Source: Maratus speciosus (Eukaryota; Arthropoda; Arachnida; Araneae; Salticidae). From it: 64,000 nt of DNA. This document shows positions 23,210-33,469 of the stretch, piece after piece. The notes beneath the pieces were generated by a model that had not been told where the DNA came from, ran no database searches, and worked only from the letters and a program-made list of their open reading frames with translations. How positions within the stretch are numbered: position 1 is the stretch's first letter; each line of letters starts with the position of its first letter. The translations under genes were made by a program, and so were the position numbers. The stretch lies in NCBI GenBank assembly GCA_963932465.1, contig OZ010788.1:669436484-669500483 (forward strand). Reading direction: 5' to 3'.

Positions 23210-25165
23210 AGTTTAATCGCCGGACTAGGGTAGGCTTTAAGTTCCCCTTATCAGAATAACTTAGTCGCTACCTTTATTCGTCCGCTTAGGGGCCTGCATG
23301 GGCCGACATTTCCAGGCCCGTGTCCGGCCCGACTTAGAGGGAAAAAAATTCGGCTCTGTCTGTACAAAAAAAAATATTGGCCCGGCCCGATCCGGTAAAA
23401 AAGTTAAAAGTTCAGCCCGAGCTGGCCCGTAGAAAAAAAATTATTGGCCCGGCCCGGTATAACAGTTAAAAGTTCGGCCCCGGGCCGAGTGAATTTCTAC
23501 AAAACATTGATTTTTACGTCGATTTGGTTAAAAGTTTGTCTCGTATGAGGAGTTCAAGCCAAAAATATTTATCTTAACTTTTCTTTTCATGTTTATAATC
23601 TTCATTTTTATAGAAGTGCCGCAGGGTGCGATATTTAATTTTTTAATGAATCTATTTCTTGTATGTAAATGTTCCAATTATCATTAATATTGTTAATCCA
23701 TATTCCATGTATTAAAAATTAAAAATCTGAAAAATGCTATACAGTAAAATCTAAGACTGAATTGCATAGAAAAAAAATGCGTTATAGACAAGTTCCCTTC
23801 TTAGCAAGTGTAAATGTATTATATATTCTTTTCGTACGTTGTAGTATATTAATTTTGCATGGATCAACACGTTTTTCAGTTTAAAACAATATTCCGTCAT
23901 AGCCAGGTACTTTTTCACGCGTTTTACTATATTTAATTTAACTATATTTTAAAAAGTGTAGAAATCTACTATTCTTTAAAAAGAATGAATTTAAATGTTT
24001 AAATGTAGAATAATGCCGATTTAAAAATATATGCATCTTTTGAAAAAAAAATTGTGCCAAGCCTAATTTTACTGACCTATGAACGGACCAGGCCACGCAG
24101 AGACAATGATTTTCATACGGGCTGGTTCAAAACAAGGAATGAAAATTTTGGGCCGTGAAGATTAGGAATGAAACCAGTTCAAGGGGTCTGTGCAGAAAAA
24201 AATAAGTTATGTCCGAACCTTCAGGAAAAAGTACAACCCGGGCCCGGCTATACTTACAAAATACTGGTGCCAATGCGACATTTGGGCATTTTGAAGAAAT
24301 TCATCCCCAGACCTCAAAGGGTTAAGAGAGATATCTTCATAAAGTAGTTATGGTACATACTATTAAATATGACTTTTTATAAAATTTTAAACAGAGTAAA
24401 TATCATTTTAAATTAACAAAGTAAGTACTTTAAATTTAAGCCTTGTGACGTAATTTATACTTGCACATAGAAATCATTAATTACATTTTTATTATATGAT
24501 ATTCTTAAATAGTTTTGATAATTTCATGCTATAGAACCGTCGTCAAGTCGAAATTCAATCTATCTCAAAGTAGGAAATTTAAATATATATTTCTTTCGAG
24601 TATACAGTTGTCAGTCTTCCGTTTTATTTCAATTCAATTAATACAAAAATGTCTATTAAATGAAAAGATGTTAACCATATTGGTTACAGACAACCATTTA
24701 TGACTCCTAAAATATGTTGAACAAATACACATCCATGGCTTTCTATCTGGGTCAACAACGCATCAGTTGTTTACCTGTTTTTTACATAACCACTAAAATA
24801 CATATCATAAATACTCTTTCTGTTACGAATTATATTCATTAGACATTTTTTAAAACGTAAGGTTGGGAAGGTACTACATTTAAGGGTGGTAATCGCCTGA
24901 CTAGCGTACGCTTTAAGTTCGCCTTTTCAGAATAATTTAGTCTCTCCCTTAATTCGCACGCTTTAACAAACTTCATAAAGTAGTTATCACACACTGTTAA
25001 ACAAAAGACTACTTTTATAAAATTTTAAATTGAGAGAGTAAAGTCATTTTTAATTAACAAAGGAAGTACTTTAAATTTAATCCTTGCATCATAATTTATT
25101 CTTGCGTATAGAAAACATTAAATTTTTATAATACGATATTCTTAAAGGGTTTTAAAGAAAACACG
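23210..25165 (+). repeat. Direct duplication, first copy interrupted
   Basis: Copy 1 (23210-23275 plus 24328-24530) and copy 2 (24893-25165) match in order: atcgcc-gactag, ctttaagttc, cagaataa, then cttcataaagtagtta and acaaagnaagtactttaaat. The block 23280-24323 is present only in copy 1, so it is an insertion. Confidence 0.6.
23280..24323. mobile_element. Insertion rich in GGCCCG, ending in a TTAA-type half element
   Basis: The first 210 bp repeat ggcccggcccg-like motifs between aaaagttaaaagttc blocks, and a related ggcccggc sits near 24240. This makes a GC-rich island in AT-rich DNA. The last 72 bp (24252-24323) match the left end of the 2770-2973 element reversed and finish at CAAAGGG|TTAA. 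An hAT-like MITE is one possibility for the GC-rich part, but I cannot define its ends. Confidence 0.4.
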
Positions 25166-25339
25166 TTTACTTTCTATCGATTTTATTCGTATTTTTCGAT
25201 ATCGATCACGTGATTTTGATCGATTTATGTAATAAAAGACTTTCATTCAAATTTGGACCAAAAGATCGCGTGATTCCTTTTTTAATGTTACGCAAAATAT
25301 TTGGTCCAATTGACCCGACAGGTACTTTCCAAATAACTT

Positions 25340-25490
25340 TTCCCGTGAAAATAAAAAGGCCGAAAATTCTGTAAATGTGACTTTTCCAATATTAGAAATA
25401 GTCACATTTACAAGTCACATGTTTGAAAAAGTCACATTTTCAGAATTTTCAGTCTTTTTTTTTCATGGAAAAAAATCGTTTTCTGGTTGT
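25340..25490. repeat. Imperfect palindrome with about 55-bp arms
   Basis: The left arm ccgaaaattctgtaaatgtg (25358) faces caagtcacat... and aagtcacattttcagaattt (25427) on the right; complementarity continues outward through ttttt/catgg blocks. It is probably a small MITE; no target duplication was found. Confidence 0.5.
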
Positions 25491-25884
25491 CGGATATTTA
25501 AATGGTTATTCATAATGCCGAAAATCACGAAATTCACAAAAGAGGATATTATAAAGAATTTTAAGTTGAAATAGAAAATGCAAGCCCTTCATTGAAATTT
25601 TTAAAACGTTCAAAAGCGTTAAAACCTATGAGATAGAAATAATTTCGACCCAAAATTAAGACCCTAACAAATGGCTTTCCGTAGTATTCAAGCGATGAAC
25701 AGAAATGGAATTGCGATAACCCTAATGATTGGAATTGCTACTGGCATGACGCCGAAAAACAGCCGAGTACTTTCTTTTGTAGAAGACAAGCGGCAAGTCT
25801 AATGTGTTCAGAGAGAAATTTTCTGTAATCGCCATTCCTGGCTGCCCCTTTCACCATGGAAAACAAAATTCAACAAATTACACA

Positions 25885-27480
25885 AGCTTGCGATGGTTGT
25901 GTTTTTTAACTTTTAATAATTGATTTTTATGTATTTTTTAGCGCATAATCTGAAAAGGACCTTCATTTCGAACGATCATGTCAGGATTTTTCGCAAATCG
26001 TATATTTCAAAAGTAAAATGTTAAAAAATACCGAAAATCCGATACTAAAAATAAAAGAGATGGTTGTGTTTTTTAACTTTTGATAGTTGATTTTTTTTTC
26101 CTTTGCGCTGAATCCGAAAACGACCTTCATTTTTAAGTATCATGTCAGAATTTTTCGCAAATTGTAAATTTCAAAGTTAAAAAGTAAAAAAAAAGAAAGA
26201 AAAGCGAAAATATGAAACTGTAAAATAGATGTGAAACTTATTTTTGTTAATTTAAATTTTATTTAATTCAACAATTTTTTAAATTTTTTGGCTTATACTG
26301 GAGATTCTTACAGTCAAACAGTCCGATAAGGGGAAGGGGAGGTTCACTATTAACTATGAACTTTATGTTTGAAATTTACGATTTGCAAAAATTCCGGACG
26401 TCATGGTTAAAAATGAATGTCATTTTACGATTCAGCACTGAAAAGTTGGGGAGACCGGGGGAATGCCGCCAACCCGGGTTATGCCGCCACCCCACCTAGT
26501 TTAAAAACTAAGGGCAGTTTGAGATAGTGAATGTGCCTGCACTATAGCGGTCAACAATATAAATAGTGCCTAAAGTGAGAGTGACTTTGCTGTACGTCGT
26601 TCGTTTGTTCTAGTGAAAAATGTAGTTTTCATCGAGTTGCTTATTATTTTGGAGCTTCAAATGAGTAGAGATAAGCACCTTTTATTGTAACATTAGGTAT
26701 TTAAGATAATATGACACGTAATCTACATGCATTCGCCGACATTTTGATGCAATGTGTTGAACAAGTTCGGTTCTTCTTTCGGCTTTGCTTGGGGATTTCC
26801 GCCATATTGTCCTCTCGGTGTAATGCCGCCGCCATGCAAATCGGGTGAGAAATGGCCTCATTTTAATGTAGTGGAGCCGATTCAGCAGAGTGACTTTTGC
26901 AATATGAAGTAAATTGTAAGCTTAACCATTATTCTGCTCAATTACATTGCTTTCTAACTATTTTTCAGTAGGTTGTGCGTTTCCTAGTATCCATTTGATG
27001 CATGTACTAGGTCATTAAAGAGTGGCGACATTACCCCAGTACAGTGGCGGAATTACCCCAGTGTCCTGGGTAATCCCGCCACTGTGCAGAGTTTTAAAAA
27101 ATATTTTTTTTATGTATGCTTACTTTACAGTTATGATTATGGTTAAATTTATACAGATACTAAAGATCATGATTCAGTTTTGGAATTTTTACTTTTAAAA
27201 AATAAACATTTTTTCGAGGTGAAAAAATTTAAATTCCCTTAAGGTGTCGCCATTTCCCCGGTCTCCCCTACATAAAAATCACTTATCAAAAGTTAAAACA
27301 CACAACAATCGCATCTAATTTGTAATATCAGATTTTCGCTTTTTTTTTTTTACTTTTTAATTTTGAAATTTACGATTTGCAAAAAATCATTACGTGATGG
27401 TAACAGATGAAAGCATTTTCGAATTCAGGGCTACAAAATACATAAGATCAATTATCAAAAGCTAAAAAACATGACAACCC
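25885..27480. repeat. Inverted array of about 175-bp units, one split by a MITE
   Basis: Two direct units (25890-26060, 26062-26220) share gatggttgtgttttttaact ... tcgcaaatngtanatttcaa. Two units in reverse orientation follow (26340-26447 continued at 27271-27360, and 27360-27480). The GGGGAGACC element is inserted in the first reverse unit; the second reverse unit gives the empty-site sequence (aaaatacataag). Confidence 0.65.
26448..27268. mobile_element. GGGGAGACC-ended MITE, copy 2 (0.82 kb)
   Basis: Collinear with 11528-12562: same ends, same atgccgcca motifs and the same phrase gtacgtcgttcgtttgttct. TA follows on the right (27269-27270); TT on the left looks like a mutated TA. It lacks about 200 bp of copy 1, including the T run. 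Confidence 0.8.
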
Positions 27481-28195
27481 CAATTTTGTAGGCTAGTGTT
27501 ATCAAGTGAAACTACAACATCTATTTCACTTGACATTTTAGGGCGTTCAGAGAGATGATTTAAGCACGACATTGCTCCAATTCAAAACTCATAATAAAAG
27601 AAAGGTGGTTTTCCGCGCAAAATGCTAACGTTAAAGATATAAAGTTTAAGCCCAGATATTCACTCAATTGAGAAAATTTTGGAAAGCTTAACACATGAAG
27701 TATTCAAGAAAGGAAAATATGACTATCAAAGAACTAAAATGACAAAAAAGCATTTTATTTATTCTCTGAAACCATTATAATAATAAAAAAAACTATCGAT
27801 TCCATATAAACGAAATTATTCCAACTTATTGGAAGTTATCCTAAACCAGGAAATTATTAATAATATAATGTAAAAATATAAAATGAAGCGTTTTGTTCCA
27901 TTGTGCTTGAAATTAACTTAATAATTTTACAGAATCGACAAAGCAAATACGTTTTTGTTTAATTTTGTATTAATAACGAATAAACAACATTTCCTAGTTG
28001 TGTCTCAACTTTTGAGACAGACTGTAGCACTTTCAGTTCGCTTCTAAAAAGCGTTGTTGAAAATAGGACGGACATCGCAAGCGTCGTTCGCCGGAAACAC
28101 AAAAAGGCAAGTGGTTTTTCACTTTTAGATTATTATTATTATTGTTTATTATATTTATTATTATTGTCATTAAACAGTCCCTTTTGTGTGAATTA
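27481..28195. other. AT-rich spacer with a small palindrome
   Basis: tgtctcaacttttgagaca (about 28000-28018) is a 7-8-bp stem hairpin. There is a TTA/TTG trinucleotide tract at about 28129-28165. No gene was recognised; the 85-codon frame at 28033-28290 crosses the next element boundary. Confidence 0.45.
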
Positions 28196-29090
28196 GGGGA
28201 AAGTAGGGTAATGACGCTCAGAAGGATAATCCCGTTCACCCAATATCTCTTAACGGAATAGAATTGAAAACGTGTGATCGGTACCGGCACCTAGCGAACT
28301 TCATCCTAAGTTCCCAGTATTTATTTAGTGTCCGTCGGTAGGAAAGTATTTTTGTGTCCTCACGTTATTAGTTTGAAGTTGTTTATTATAAAATTCCACA
28401 ACATCTAACTTGAAGGTAAATCTACACTCGTATTTTCAAATATTAATTTACTCATGTCTACAAAATATATACATTTAGCTGTACTTTCACGCTTTTATTT
28501 GTTTTTGTAGTGCGTTGTTACGCCAATTATAATGCATTAAAACCCAACATGGCGATAACGGGTAATGGCGCTAGCGTGGAATTCCAGAAGTGTTGCCAAT
28601 GGGCACCTTTTTTTAATGCAAATTTGTTGATTGACACCATGTTTTTGAAATTTTAAAATTCCCCTGTTTTCACCTTAATATGTCATTAAACAAGGAGAAT
28701 TTTACAATTTCAAAAAAAGTGGTGAAAATAAAAAAAAATTAAATATAAAAAAAGTAGCCCACTATGTCTAACACAATATGTGTAAAGTGGTTGCAAAAAG
28801 TCTGCAGTGGTGTGAACAGCCCACACAACTACATATGTGGCTTTTGTCCTACTTAAATGTTGTATTCAAACTGAGCGCAATTACCCTACCATGGCGGGCA
28901 TTACCGCTCAATCGATGGTTATTTAAATAAAACGATAAAAAAATTCCTAAAACTTATGAAAATTAGTGGATTGCAAACTGTTCCTTATGCTTTGGAGTTA
29001 TACTTCGTTAATAAAATATTGATTTTTTGTCTAAATTTGACTAGCTATTCATGTTTTCCCTTAAGTGAGCGCCATTCCTCTACTTTCCCC
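28196..29090. mobile_element. GGGGAAAGTAGGG-ended MITE (0.9 kb)
   Basis: Ends GGGGAAAGTAGGGTAATG and, reversed, GGGGAAAGTAGAGGAATG are flanked by TA (28194-28195, 29091-29092). Internal sites repeat a taatgncgc/gcgnnatta core (28208, 28515, 28563, 28878, 28891, 29069). It is related in plan to the GGGGAGACC family but has its own iterated core. Confidence 0.75.
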
Positions 29091-29092
29091 TA

Positions 29093-29975
29093 CATTTGTA
29101 CCACAAATTCAATATATATTGTCTTTTTAAAAATACTTACAGTTTTTATTAGCAGTAAGCAAGGAATAACCAATCATCGATTAACCTATCGACAGTATAG
29201 CTTGTTGAATGGATTTTAATTGGTTTGAGATGCTTTAAAAAAACCTCATTTAGTTTTAATTATAATTTTAGCTTACAGTTTAAAGTTGACTATCTTAAAA
29301 GGGGAGAGATCACCTTAAAACATAAAAGTAATTTTTTTTGTCTATTATGAAAGAATAACATATTACCGAACTTAAAAAAAATATATATGACGCTGCTACA
29401 ATTAAAACTGGTTTTATGATAAAATATGTGGAGAAATACGCCTATCCAAATCAACGTATATTTGAACTTTTAATGTCATTTTTCTCAAATTAGATACTTT
29501 TGACATTGCGCTTATCCTATTTCATAAACTAAGTAACATAGAAACTTAAAATTGTGGATTATATTGTATTTTACATATCTTTATTACCTCTACGTATTTA
29601 TAAGCAAGTACCTGTAATATTTATTTTTTATTGAAATTTTATCATAGATTTTGCGTTTTACGGTTTAATTGCCTGGAAAAAATATTTTCATCTGGAAACT
29701 TGATTATTTTAGATTGAACTTAAAGTACAATATTCTAAGAATATATGTATATAAAATTAAGCGGATATATCGAATATATTTTTTATAATCTTGCGCGCAA
29801 CACATTTATGTCATTGAAAATCTTTAAATACTCTGTCTTAATTAAACTAAATTATAATTATGTATCATTAAATTATTTAAAGGAATTCGTAAACAAAGAT
29901 TTATACAATTTATTCTAAAAAAATTGCTTAATTTGAAAAAATATTTGCAGCTCCAAAAAAATTTAATACTGTGTT
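29093..29975. other. AT-rich spacer
   Basis: No coding, RNA or repeat feature was recognised. Confidence 0.45.
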
Positions 29976-29979
29976 AAAA

Positions 29980-30330
29980 TAGCGCACTATCGAGCTACTG
30001 AAGTTGATTTTCCCCCTTAACAAATTAAATCAATAAAAATAGCGGTCTCACAAACCGCTGCTTTTTTTAATTTTCATAGTTTAACATATAATTTTCAGTT
30101 TAACTATACTAGATACTAGTGAAATTTTGTTTCAGTTGGTGCCGCAGCACAATTGCTAGAGACTGTTGAATAGGCGAATTTTAATTACTGCGGTCCTGTA
30201 TGTAAAGTTTAGTACAGAAACAGGAGTTAATCGACCCTTTTATTCTTCAATCGATCAAGTGGTCTCAGAGACCGCCAAACAGTAGTTATGCAACAGTTTC
30301 TGTCACAGCAGTTAAGGGTTCATTGCAGCA
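29980..30330 (+). repeat. Diverged copy of the adjacent TTAA element
   Basis: This stretch aligns with 30440-30840 in direct orientation (ggtctcacaaaccg, tttcatagtttaac, gtttagtac, gttaatcga-ccttttattc, tttctgt-aca). Its outer TIR sequence is degraded, though agttaagggtt remains at about 30309. Confidence 0.6.
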
Positions 30331-30432
30331 CAGTTCTAAGCAGTCACTGACTTACGGTTAAAATACTTTTTTTAAACCGTGCATATAAGTATAGTGAAAC
30401 TTTTAAAGTTTTACTCTCAATGGGATGCTTAA

Positions 30433-30843
30433 CCTTTAACTGACGTCACCAGTCTCTCAGACCGCGGCTTTTTTCAATTTTTATAGTTTAACTTGCAATT
30501 TTCAGTTTAACTACAAACACTACCGAAATTTTGTTCCGTTTGGAGCTTTAGTACTATCACTAGCTTTAGTACTATAGTTTGGAGCTTTAGTACTATGTTT
30601 GGAGCTTTAGTACTAGTTCACAGCTTTAGTACTATATTTAGCACATTTGGAGCTTTAGTACAAGCTTTAGTACTATAGACTTTTGAATAGGTGAATTTTA
30701 ATTATAACAGTCCTGTGCAAAAAGTTTAGTACAAAAACACCATCCTATGAGTTAATCGAGCCTTTTATTCATCTTTCGTTGCAGCGGTCTCACAGACCGT
30801 TTCACACTAGTTATGTGACAATTTCTGTGACATAAGTTAAAGG
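30433..30843. mobile_element. TTAA-flanked element with GGTCTC/GAGACC palindromes
   Basis: TTAA flanks lie at 30429-30432 and 30844-30847. The ends CCTTTAACTGACGTCACC and its complement (gtgacataagttaaagg) are inverted. Near each end sits a near-palindrome of type ggtctcacagacc. The inner stretch 30536-30680 repeats ggagctttagtactat about six times. There is no coding region. piggyBac-like by target and end type. Confidence 0.65.
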
Positions 30844-30847
30844 TTAA

Positions 30848-31940
30848 GCTCGTTTCATAAACTGAGTTTTTCTTTTCGTTTTATCTGGTTCAAAGACGGC
30901 AACTTTTATCAGGGGCAGCAATGAACGTATTGAAATATTTCTTCGTAATATAAGACGAAAATGGTTTTCGACAAGATCTGTATTTGCGAAAGGCAAGTCT
31001 TTTATTGCTTTACCACGGAGTTGTTGATATTCTTTTACAGCTACACCAAAATAAAAGATATTTCTTTTATGTGAAATCAAATTGCAACGAAGAATTATTC
31101 AAAAGTTCTATAATTTTTTCTTTGTCAAAAATTGAAATTTTCGGCTTGTTGAAAAAAAAAAAGCATTGAATGGGTTTGAAATCCAGTTATTTTCACTACT
31201 CGGCTTCGAAAATCTTGTCTGAACGACATTTTAACCTTTTCAAACCAGCCATTAATGTTCCTCATCAGTCAGGCAGTAATTTCCCCTTTCTAATGCTGAA
31301 CCTATGAGCTTGGAACTCATCCGTATTTTGTCAATTTATACTCGGAAAACTAAATTTCTTTCATCTGTTTTCTGATTGCTCTTTTTGAAGACTATTTTTA
31401 CTTACCCATCATATGTAGTATAGTGTAAGTCTTGTAATCGGTTTAAAAATCGAAAGAAATTTTGACGAATTTACACGTTTCAGACACTGGAGATTCAGAA
31501 AAACATTTAAAAAAATCGCCGTCCATCCGTCTGTATGTCTGTAAACGCTCTATCTCCCAAACAAATTGAGAGAGAGACTTTAAATTTGGCGTGTACTCAG
31601 TATGCAATAATGGGAAGAAGCCTATTGAATGTCAGTAACTCGATTATCTGGAACCTTTTTTCGGACTCTCGAAATATTCGTTCTGATAAAACGTATATAA
31701 AAATTTTCGAAATTGTTTATTTTAAGGAGTGACTATGAAACACAAAAAACAAATTTTGCATAAAGAATGAAGTTAATCGGATAATGAGTTGCCGAGATAT
31801 TTGTAATCCTGTTTTCCGCAGTCTTCCTATTTTTCGCGATCAAAGATATATTTTAATTGGAAATGAGATGCTTAAATTGACGCAATAAACTGTTAATAAG
31901 ATTATCCTTTTTGGAGTTATAAGGATGTTTCTTTTACGCA
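30848..31940. other. Spacer with a CTGTCTG-type repeat remnant
   Basis: At 31505-31590, ccgtctgtatgtctgtaaacgctctatctccc is followed by an attgagagagagactt phrase. This resembles the junctions of other repeats here (52 kb, 62 kb). The 78-codon minus frame at 30844-31080 has no recognised motif. Confidence 0.4.
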
Positions 31941-31944
31941 ATTC

Positions 31945-32242
31945 GGTACTACTCAATTATCCCGTCGACCAAAAAATTATCGCCAAACTATAAGATTAAA
32001 TACCAATAATGGCTTATCGTAAATGTCCCAGTCACTTGACATTAAACACGTTGCACGTGTTTGTTACGTCATCAAGTTATTTTTTATTCGACATTTTATT
32101 TGTATTTTTATTAATATTTTACTAATTTATTTGTTCTTACGTTATCTAAAATAAAAATTATGCCAATTTGCATAATTTTGCGAGTAGTTAGACGATTTAT
32201 ATAATTTGTCGAAATGGGTAGACAGGATAATCAAATAGTACC
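31945..32242. mobile_element. 298-bp MITE (GGTACT ends), copy 2
   Basis: It matches 2229-2525 along its length. The ends GGTACTACTCAATTATCCCG and its partner are flanked by cgcaattc and cgcaattt, an 8-bp direct duplication with one difference. An 8-bp duplication would fit hAT-type insertion, but the ends are not typical hAT ends, so the superfamily is left open. Confidence 0.7.
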
Positions 32243-32386
32243 CGCAATTTAGTAATAGAGCATTAATATGTATTAAAAATATCTAAACATACGTTTAAAT
32301 TTTATTTTGGAATTGCAATGCATTTTATAAATAGTTTACACATGTTTTATTTTCATATTTTATATTATGCACATCCACGATGAGTG

Positions 32387-32571
32387 GGGGAGAGTGGGGT
32401 GAAATGGGACAGTAGTATTTTCTCTATCATTCCAAACATTTAATCAATCACACACTAGATGAAGCAATGGTAGGCCAAACTTCAGTTGAAAAAAGTTGCT
32501 GATCTGCATAAACTTATAACGTTAAAATGTAAGATTTTTTTGTGCAGCCCTGTATATGATATACAGATATG
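32387..32571. repeat. Truncated GGGGAGAGTGGGG element plus foldback fragment
   Basis: 32387-32515 duplicates the left end of the neighbouring element (cacacactagatgaagca, cttcagttgaaaaaagtt). 32535-32571 matches the tgtgcagccctgtatatgat motif iterated in the 3877-7101 element. Confidence 0.6.
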
Positions 32572-32573
32572 TA

Positions 32574-33467
32574 GGGGAGAGTGGGGTGGAATGGGACAGT
32601 GGGAGGAATAGGACACTAGGTTTTTCCCTTTATGTATCGTTCTAAACATTTCATCAATCACACACTAGATGAAGCAGTGGTAGCCCAATCTTCAGTTGAA
32701 AAAAGTTACCTATCTTTATAAGCTTGCAATCGTATCAAGTAAAAGATTATTTCAGGAATCAAAAGTAAATTTGCTTCATATGCTTTTCATGCTTTCTGTA
32801 TATTAATGACTTGATTATGCATAGACGTAATAGTTTATCTATTTATGGAACATTATTGTATATTATCCATAGTTTAAACTAAGACTTCAAGCAGCATTTT
32901 TGGTTTATGCAAGAAGTTTAAAATAAAAAGTTAGTGGGGAGGAACGGCACATGTCCAATTCCTTCTTTTTAATAAGATGAATGAAAATTGCTGATACACA
33001 AATATTTTTAGAGGGTACTATATTAATTATATCATTGATGATATATTCCTTTACTTCAAAATGTAAATAAATTGATTTGATGATTTTTTTTAATGTCATG
33101 CGTGACTGACAATACTGAATTTTCCTTCCAGTGATGAAGATACTGAAATTTGATATTGTGGTACAGACATTATCAACCTACAATCTTTTTTAGACTGTAT
33201 GTAACCGACACTAGACTATTTGTGCTTTATCATACTTCTTTTACAGCTGTCCCATATCTCTCTGTTAGTAGGGAGGTATGGGACACATTTTTAAACTTAC
33301 AATTTCTTTAATAATAAAATTGCTTCTGCAAATTATGTTTCTATATTGTTCAAGGACATTAGAAAGTGTTTCATTTTGTATCCTATAAATTGAATTTTTT
33401 TTGTTTTTGTGTCAAAGTTGATTTTCTTATTTTTGTAAAAAGTGTCCCATTCCTCCCCACTCTCCCC
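32574..33467. mobile_element. GGGGAGAGTGGGG-ended MITE (0.9 kb)
   Basis: Ends GGGGAGAGTGGGGTGGAATG and, reversed, GGGGAGAGTGGGGAGGAATG are flanked by TA (32572-32573, 33468-33469). The core atgggacac or its complement recurs inside (32597, 32609, 33248, 33276, 33443). It is non-coding. Confidence 0.75.
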
Positions 33468-33469
33468 TA

